Assembly (NCBI GenBank): GCA_945948185.1
Contig: CAMFAL010000008.1
Location: forward strand, 1-38,359
DNA length: 38,359 bases
Origin: an uncultured Clostridia bacterium
Lineage (GTDB): Bacteria > Bacillota > Clostridia > Oscillospirales > Oscillospiraceae
Reading direction: 5' to 3'
Under the pieces are notes generated by a model. That model made no database searches. It saw nothing but the letters and a program-made list of their open reading frames with translations, and had not been told where the DNA came from. The translations under genes were made by a program, and so were the position numbers. Shown here one piece after another: positions 34,451-38,359 of the stretch (the first letter of the stretch is position 1; every line of letters begins with the position of its first letter).

Positions 34451-34481
34451 AATACCTAAATCTTTGAAACGAGGTGGCCAC

Positions 34482-35993
34482 ATGGCTTACTATTTTACGG
34501 AACCTTCCCATACCTTCAGCGAGTACCTGCTGGTACCCGGCTATTCTGATGAAAACTGCATCCCCGCCAATGTCTCCCTCAAGACCCCTGTGGTGAAGTT
34601 CAAGAAGGGCGAGGAGTGTCCCCTGACCATGAACGTCCCCATGGTCTCCGCCGTCATGCAGTCTGTCTCCGGTGAGAAGATGGGCATTGCCCTGGCCAAG
34701 GAGGGCGGCATCGCCTTCATCTATGTCTCCCAGCCCATCGACCAGCAGGCCGAGATGGTCCGCAAGGTCAAGAACTACAAGGCCGGCTTCGTATTCAGTG
34801 ATTCCAACCTGCGGATCACCGACACTCTGGCGGACGTACTGGCGCTGAAAGAGCGCACCGGCCACTCCACCATGGCCGTCACCGAGGACGGCACCGGCAC
34901 CGGTAAGCTGCTGGGTCTGGTAACCAGCCGTGACTACCGGGTCAGCCGCATGGATCCCGCCACCCCTGTGGCCGAGTTCATGACTCCCGTGGAGAAGATC
35001 ATCTCCGCCCCTGAGGGCACCAGCCTGAAAACGGCCAACGACATCATCTGGGACCACAAACTCAACGCCCTGCCCATTGTCTCCAAGGACGGCCACCTGG
35101 TCTCCTTCGTGTTCCGCAAGGACTATGACTCCCACAAGGGCAACCCCCTGGAGCTGCTGGACAGCCAGAAGCGCTATGTGGTGGGCGCCGGCATCAACAC
35201 CCGGGACTATGCCGAGCGGGTCCCCGCCCTGGTAGAGGCCGGTGTGGACGTGCTGGTGATGGACTCCTCTGAGGGCTACTCCGTGTGGCAGAAGCGCTGC
35301 CTGGAGTGGATCCGTGAGCACTACGGCGACACCGTGAAGGTGGGTGCCGGAAACGTGGTGGACGGCGAGGGCTTCCGCTTCTTGGCGGATGCCGGCGCGG
35401 ACTTCGTGAAGATCGGCATAGGCGGCGGCTCCATCTGCATCACCCGCGAGACTAAGGGTATCGGCCGCGGCCAGGCCACCTCCGTCATCGACGTGGCAGC
35501 AGAGCGTGACAAGTACTTTGAGGAGACTGGCGTATATGTACCCATCTGTGCCGACGGCGGCATCGTTCAGGACTACCACATCACTCTGGCCCTGGCCATG
35601 GGCGCGGACTTCTGCATGCTGGGCCGTTACTTCTCCCGGTTTGACGAAAGCCCCTCCGCCAAGGTCCTCATCGGCGGCAGCTATATGAAGGAATACTGGG
35701 GCGAGGGCAGTGCCCGTGCCCGCAACTGGCAGCGCTATGACCTGGGCGGCGCGGCAAAGCTAAGCTTCGAGGAAGGCGTGGACTCCTACGTTCCCTATGC
35801 CGGCTCCCTGTCCGACGGCATGGCCACCACCCTGGCCAAGGTCCGTTCCACCATGTGCAACTGCGGTGCCTTGACTATTCCCGAACTGCGTGAAAAGGCC
35901 AAGCTGACTCTGGTGTCCTCCGTCTCCATCGTGGAAGGCGGCGCTCATGACGTACTGCTGAAGGATACTACCAACTCCGGCAACCGCGGCTGA
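34482..35993 (+). CDS. guaB: IMP dehydrogenase
   Basis: A 503-residue IMPDH oxidising IMP to XMP with NAD+, first step to GMP. The catalytic loop [19 protein letters not shown] contains Cys319; a CBS-domain pair (roughly residues 105-225) is inserted in the TIM barrel; MDSSEGYS and CADGGI are substrate motifs. ATG 34482 has GAGGTGG upstream; TTG 34464 is in frame. It follows purL by 60 nt and ends in a strong terminator, so it belongs functionally to the purine block. Confidence 0.95.
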   Translation: MAYYFTEPSHTFSEYLLVPGYSDENCIPANVSLKTPVVKFKKGEECPLTMNVPMVSAVMQSVSGEKMGIALAKEGGIAFIYVSQPIDQQAEMVRKVKNYKAGFVFSDSNLRITDTLADVLALKERTGHSTMAVTEDGTGTGKLLGLVTSRDYRVSRMDPATPVAEFMTPVEKIISAPEGTSLKTANDIIWDHKLNALPIVSKDGHLVSFVFRKDYDSHKGNPLELLDSQKRYVVGAGINTRDYAERVPALVEAGVDVLVMDSSEGYSVWQKRCLEWIREHYGDTVKVGAGNVVDGEGFRFLADAGADFVKIGIGGGSICITRETKGIGRGQATSVIDVAAERDKYFEETGVYVPICADGGIVQDYHITLALAMGADFCMLGRYFSRFDESPSAKVLIGGSYMKEYWGEGSARARNWQRYDLGGAAKLSFEEGVDSYVPYAGSLSDGMATTLAKVRSTMCNCGALTIPELREKAKLTLVSSVSIVEGGAHDVLLKDTTNSGNRG

Positions 35994-36015
35994 TAGATCA
36001 CAATATTTGCCGTTG

Positions 36016-36051
36016 AATTCGGAGCGGTCCCCTGACCGCTCCGAATTTTTT
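36016..36051 (+). terminator. Terminator after guaB
   Basis: Perfect 14-bp stem AATTCGGAGCGGTC (36016-36029 with 36034-36047), loop CCCT, followed by TTTT. It closes the purine block. Confidence 0.88.
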
Positions 36052-36071
36052 CATTTTCTTTCTCAGTAGCC

Positions 36072-36097
36072 GTAACCTTTCGCCTCTTTTTCTGACT
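36072..36097 (+). promoter_or_regulatory. Possible ECF-type autoregulatory promoter
   Basis: GTAACC (36072-36077) and CTGACT (36092-36097) resemble the AAC-type -35 and CGTC/CGAC-type -10 boxes of ECF sigma factors, placed upstream of an ECF sigma gene. The match is partial. Confidence 0.3.
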
Positions 36098-36136
36098 GGA
36101 TAAATAGGAACCCTTTTACAGAAGGAGTTGAAGCAT

Positions 36137-36694
36137 TTGGAAGATCACCAGATCGTAGACCTTTACTGGCAGCGCAGCTCTGACGCCATTGCGGAGTCCA
36201 GCGCCAAGTACGGCGGCTACTGCCATACCATCGCCTACCGTATCCTGGGAAACCGCCAGGACGCGGAGGAATGCGTCAACGACACCTGGGCCGGTGCCTG
36301 GAATGCCATGCCGGTCCACCGTCCCACATATCTGGGGGCGTTTCTGGGCACCATCACCCGCCGTATCGCCTGCAACCGTCTCTGCGCCCAAAGGGCGGAA
36401 AAGCGGGGCGGCGGCGAACTGACCCTGGTGTTGGAGGAATTGACGGACTGCATCCCCCATGCCCCCAGCGCTGCCCAGGCGGTGGAGGACACAGAGTTAG
36501 AGCAGGCTGTCAGCAGGTTTCTCCACACTCTCTCCCGGCGGGACTGCAGCCTGTTCCTGCGGCGCTACTGGTTTGCGGAGCCTGTGGCAGACATTGCCGC
36601 CCGTTACGGCCTGCGGGTCGGCACCGTGAAAACGAGCCTGTGCCGCAGCCGGGAAAAGCTGCGGCGGTATCTGGAAAAGGAGGAACTGCTATGA
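36137..36694 (+). CDS. ECF-type RNA polymerase sigma factor
   Basis: A protein of about 185 residues with sigma region 2 (SAKYGGYCHTIAYRILGNRQDAEECVNDTW read in two parts; the DAEECVNDTW core is diagnostic) and region 4 (LFLRRYWFAEPVADIA, then the helix-turn-helix LRVGTVKTSLCRSREKL). TTG 36137 is chosen because GAAGGAG lies 9 nt upstream; TTG 36128 abuts that site. It overlaps the next gene by ATGA, the usual arrangement with a membrane anti-sigma or sensor partner. Confidence 0.88.
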   Translation: MEDHQIVDLYWQRSSDAIAESSAKYGGYCHTIAYRILGNRQDAEECVNDTWAGAWNAMPVHRPTYLGAFLGTITRRIACNRLCAQRAEKRGGGELTLVLEELTDCIPHAPSAAQAVEDTELEQAVSRFLHTLSRRDCSLFLRRYWFAEPVADIAARYGLRVGTVKTSLCRSREKLRRYLEKEELL

Positions 36695-37710
36695 CGAAAC
36701 AGGAACGTCTTTTTTCCGCCATGAGCGGTGCAGATGCGGCCCTTCTGGCCCGCAGTGAGCAGGCAGAATCCCCCCGGCTTCTCCCCATGGGCCTAGTCGC
36801 GGCAGCGTGTCTAATCTTGGCGTTGGGTGGATATCTCCGGCTCCATTCTCCCATTGAGAGACCTCCTTCCCCGGACGATCCGCCTCCCGCGGAATCTCCG
36901 GAAACAGATATCCCTGTCCAGACGCTGCACCTCTCCGGAGGAGATATCGGTACTTTTTATCTGCACCAACTCTGCTATGACACCTCCTCGCAGTGCTCTG
37001 ACTTCATCCTCTATGTGGATCAGAAGAATTACTGCCAGGTCACAGAAAACGGCGTTTGCACCATCGAACCTTTAGCGAATATGGGAGATCTGCCCACTTG
37101 CAGTCTCGAAATTTCACGCCAACCGGACATCTCTCTGGAAGATGCCGCCGCTCTGGCGGCGGAGACCCTGGCGGAAACCTATGCCACTGTTTCTGATCCC
37201 CAGGACGCCGCCATCACGGAAGGTCTGCTGGTCACGGGCAGCAACGGCACCGCCTGGGATGCGGAACAGGCGGAGGTCTATCTGGTGGATGACCGACAGG
37301 GCGGCGTGTTCATCCTGATGTCCCGGTACTTCCTGGAGGCCGCCGAGGGCCACGGCGCCCGGTTTGCTGATATGATCAGCACTTTTGGGGTGGTGACCCC
37401 TGGAGAGGCTGTTCCCCCCTGGCTTTCGGAACTGCGGGCCGCCGGGGATCGTCTGATCCCAGCCCTCTTTGCGGGTGACCTGAGCAGCGTCGCCGATTTG
37501 CTGGCGGAGGACGCCATTATGGACGTCTCTCTGGAGGAGGGCCGCAGCGTATCCTCCATTGACTACACCACCGACAGTGACCGGAACCCCACCCGGGCGG
37601 TCATCTCTGTCCAAAACCGGCAGTTGGAGGACTCCTATGATTACCTGACTATCGAACTGGTATACCAGGAGGGTCGTTGGCTTGCTGCTTGGGCAGGGCT
37701 GGAAAAGTAA
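36691..37710 (+). CDS. Membrane-anchored putative anti-sigma/sensor protein
   Basis: A 339-residue protein with a short cytoplasmic N-terminus (MTKQERLFSAMSGADAALLA), one TM helix (residues ~36-52, LVAAACLILALGGYL) and a large outside domain after a Pro-rich linker. No named outer domain is recognised. Four-base overlap with the ECF sigma gene and the topology argue for an anti-sigma or signal-receiving partner; the N-terminal 35 residues would be the sigma-binding part (inference). No zinc anti-sigma motif (HxxxCxxC) is visible. Confidence 0.72.
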   Translation: MTKQERLFSAMSGADAALLARSEQAESPRLLPMGLVAAACLILALGGYLRLHSPIERPPSPDDPPPAESPETDIPVQTLHLSGGDIGTFYLHQLCYDTSSQCSDFILYVDQKNYCQVTENGVCTIEPLANMGDLPTCSLEISRQPDISLEDAAALAAETLAETYATVSDPQDAAITEGLLVTGSNGTAWDAEQAEVYLVDDRQGGVFILMSRYFLEAAEGHGARFADMISTFGVVTPGEAVPPWLSELRAAGDRLIPALFAGDLSSVADLLAEDAIMDVSLEEGRSVSSIDYTTDSDRNPTRAVISVQNRQLEDSYDYLTIELVYQEGRWLAAWAGLEK

Positions 37711-37724
37711 AATGACCCTCAGTG

Positions 37725-37756
37725 AGGCTCTCGCCTGTTCAGGCGGGAGCCTTCCT
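37725..37756 (+). terminator. Terminator-like hairpin after sigma operon
   Basis: AGGCTCTCGCCT (37725-37736) pairs with AGGCGGGAGCCT (37741-37752), one G-T pair, loop GTTC; only a weak T-tract follows. Confidence 0.6.
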
Positions 37757-37759
37757 ATA

Positions 37760-37788
37760 TTGACAAAAGGTATCTAATAGTGTAAAAT
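37760..37788 (+). promoter_or_regulatory. Promoter of the XRE-type regulator
   Basis: TTGACA (37760-37765), 17-bp spacer, TAAAAT (37783-37788). Confidence 0.82.
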
Positions 37789-37799
37789 TACACTATTAG
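37774..37799. promoter_or_regulatory. Perfect 26-bp palindromic operator
   Basis: CTAATAGTGTAA-AA-TTACACTATTAG is a perfect inverted repeat covering the -10 box and start region of the XRE-type regulator. It is a strong candidate for autorepression by that protein. Confidence 0.7.
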
Positions 37800-37817
37800 G
37801 AAACAGGCGGTGAGCAC

Positions 37818-38273
37818 ATGACAAGAGAATCCTTTATTGCAGAGTTGGACCGGCAGGTGAAGCTGGTACGGACGGAGTACGGCTTTACCCAGGACGTGAT
37901 GGCCAAGGTGCTGGGGATATCCAAAAAGACACTAGTGGAAATTGAAAAGGGGCGCACCTCCCTGGGGTGGACCGGGGCAGTGGCATTGTGCGCCATTTTT
38001 TCCGACAGTCAGGTTCTCTCCAGCCTGTTGGGCGGCGAGGCAGGCGACATGATCCGTGCTCTGGCCTTTCAGGACCTGCACCCCCGCTATCCCAGGACCA
38101 TGGGTGGCCGGGTATGGTGGCGGTTCGTGGAAACTGTGGGACCTTACATCATTCAGCAAAATCTCATCTCCCAGCACTACCGGGCCCTGGACCGGCAGGA
38201 CGAGCGGGTCTGTTCCTCCTTTGATCTGGAAGACATCCGAGCGCATTTGCGGGAATTGGAAGGTGACACATGA
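37818..38273 (+). CDS. XRE-family helix-turn-helix regulator
   Basis: A 151-residue protein. The N-terminal ~65 residues form a Cro/CI-type helix-turn-helix (RTEYGFTQDVMAKVLGISKK, then TLVEIEKGRTSLGW). The C-terminal half (GRVWWRFVETVGPYIIQQNL) is of unknown type and may be the effector or dimer part. A consensus promoter and a perfect palindrome lie just upstream, so it probably represses itself. The ribosome site is weak (GGCGGTGAG). The next start codon overlaps its stop as ATGA, so a coupled partner gene is expected. Confidence 0.82.
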   Translation: MTRESFIAELDRQVKLVRTEYGFTQDVMAKVLGISKKTLVEIEKGRTSLGWTGAVALCAIFSDSQVLSSLLGGEAGDMIRALAFQDLHPRYPRTMGGRVWWRFVETVGPYIIQQNLISQHYRALDRQDERVCSSFDLEDIRAHLRELEGDT

Positions 38274-38308
38274 AATTCGACTGGAAAAAGGCTTTTAGCA
38301 CGGTGTGA
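38270..38308 (+). pseudogene. Twelve-codon stub of a disrupted partner gene
   Basis: The ATG overlapping the XRE stop codes MKFDWKKAFSTV and then TGA (38306-38308). Four-base overlap with an upstream gene implies a real coupled gene, but it ends after 12 codons where the sequence changes to TGAACAGCTCCAG. I infer the gene was cut by an insertion. It could alternatively be a true micro-peptide. Confidence 0.4.
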
Positions 38309-38359
38309 ACAGCTCCAGTAAAAACGGACAATAGACAAAAGGCCCCCTATGTAGGACAA
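38304..38359. mobile_element. Possible edge of an insertion sequence
   Basis: The last ~55 bases, read in reverse as TTGTCCTACATAGGGGGCC and later ACTGGAGCTGTTCA, recall sequence next to the ends of IS3-like elements. No transposase is visible before the window ends. Recognition is from memory of similar ends only. Confidence 0.25.

Overview
The window looks like chromosome of a Gram-positive Clostridia, most likely an Oscillospiraceae-type gut bacterium (Flavonifractor/Lawsonibacter/Pseudoflavonifractor-like). This is inferred from high GC with strong C/G third-position bias in the core genes, strong AGGAGG-type ribosome binding sites, consensus TTGACA/TATAAT promoters, a CIRCE (HrcA) operator, a cobalamin riboswitch, a sortase and a clostridial-style pur gene cluster. 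No rRNA or complete tRNA was found.

Left end (1-1150): an AT-richer segment with three tandem hairpins and one unrecognised two-TM protein. It ends exactly at a 3' fragment of a tRNA-Ser gene (T-loop, acceptor strand, G discriminator, CCA) followed by a tRNA-type terminator. This is the signature of the distal attachment site of an integrative element lying to the left. Next (1280-3450) comes a minus-strand pair, rsgA-type GTPase then a class I methyltransferase, with a consensus promoter and dyads, flanked by two related repeats that are each followed by a long perfect hairpin.

Decay zone (4100-6650): a sortase with a broken partner gene in front of it, a ClpB cut down to its N domain behind an intact CIRCE promoter, and on the other strand a cobalamin riboswitch plus terminator leading only into a wrecked hemL fragment. 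The regulatory DNA has outlived the genes.

Core region (6750-20800): Uup-type ABC-F ATPase; TrmH-type rRNA methyltransferase; RluA-family pseudouridine synthase with an ABM-domain protein; TSUP permease plus hydroxypyruvate-isomerase-like protein; YgiQ radical SAM protein; OPT oligopeptide transporter followed by a PqqD-like protein, a small membrane winged-helix-like protein and the dipeptidase PepD (peptide uptake and hydrolysis); a zinc-binding lipoprotein with a Zur-like box; a DUF308/HdeD-like membrane protein; then an eroded IS3-family transposase.

Purine region (21400-36050): a GntR/HutC-family regulator with a tandem 15-nt repeat at its promoter, then purE, a PurF paralogue lacking the catalytic Cys, purC, canonical purF, purM, purN, an AICAR-transformylase-only purH, a hairpin-rich gap, purD, the long purL and then guaB. 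Together these cover most of PRPP to IMP plus the first step to GMP; purB and an IMP cyclohydrolase are not here.

Right end (36060-38359): an ECF sigma factor with a membrane-anchored partner, an XRE-type regulator with a perfect palindrome over its -10 box, and a 12-codon broken gene running into what may be the edge of an insertion sequence.
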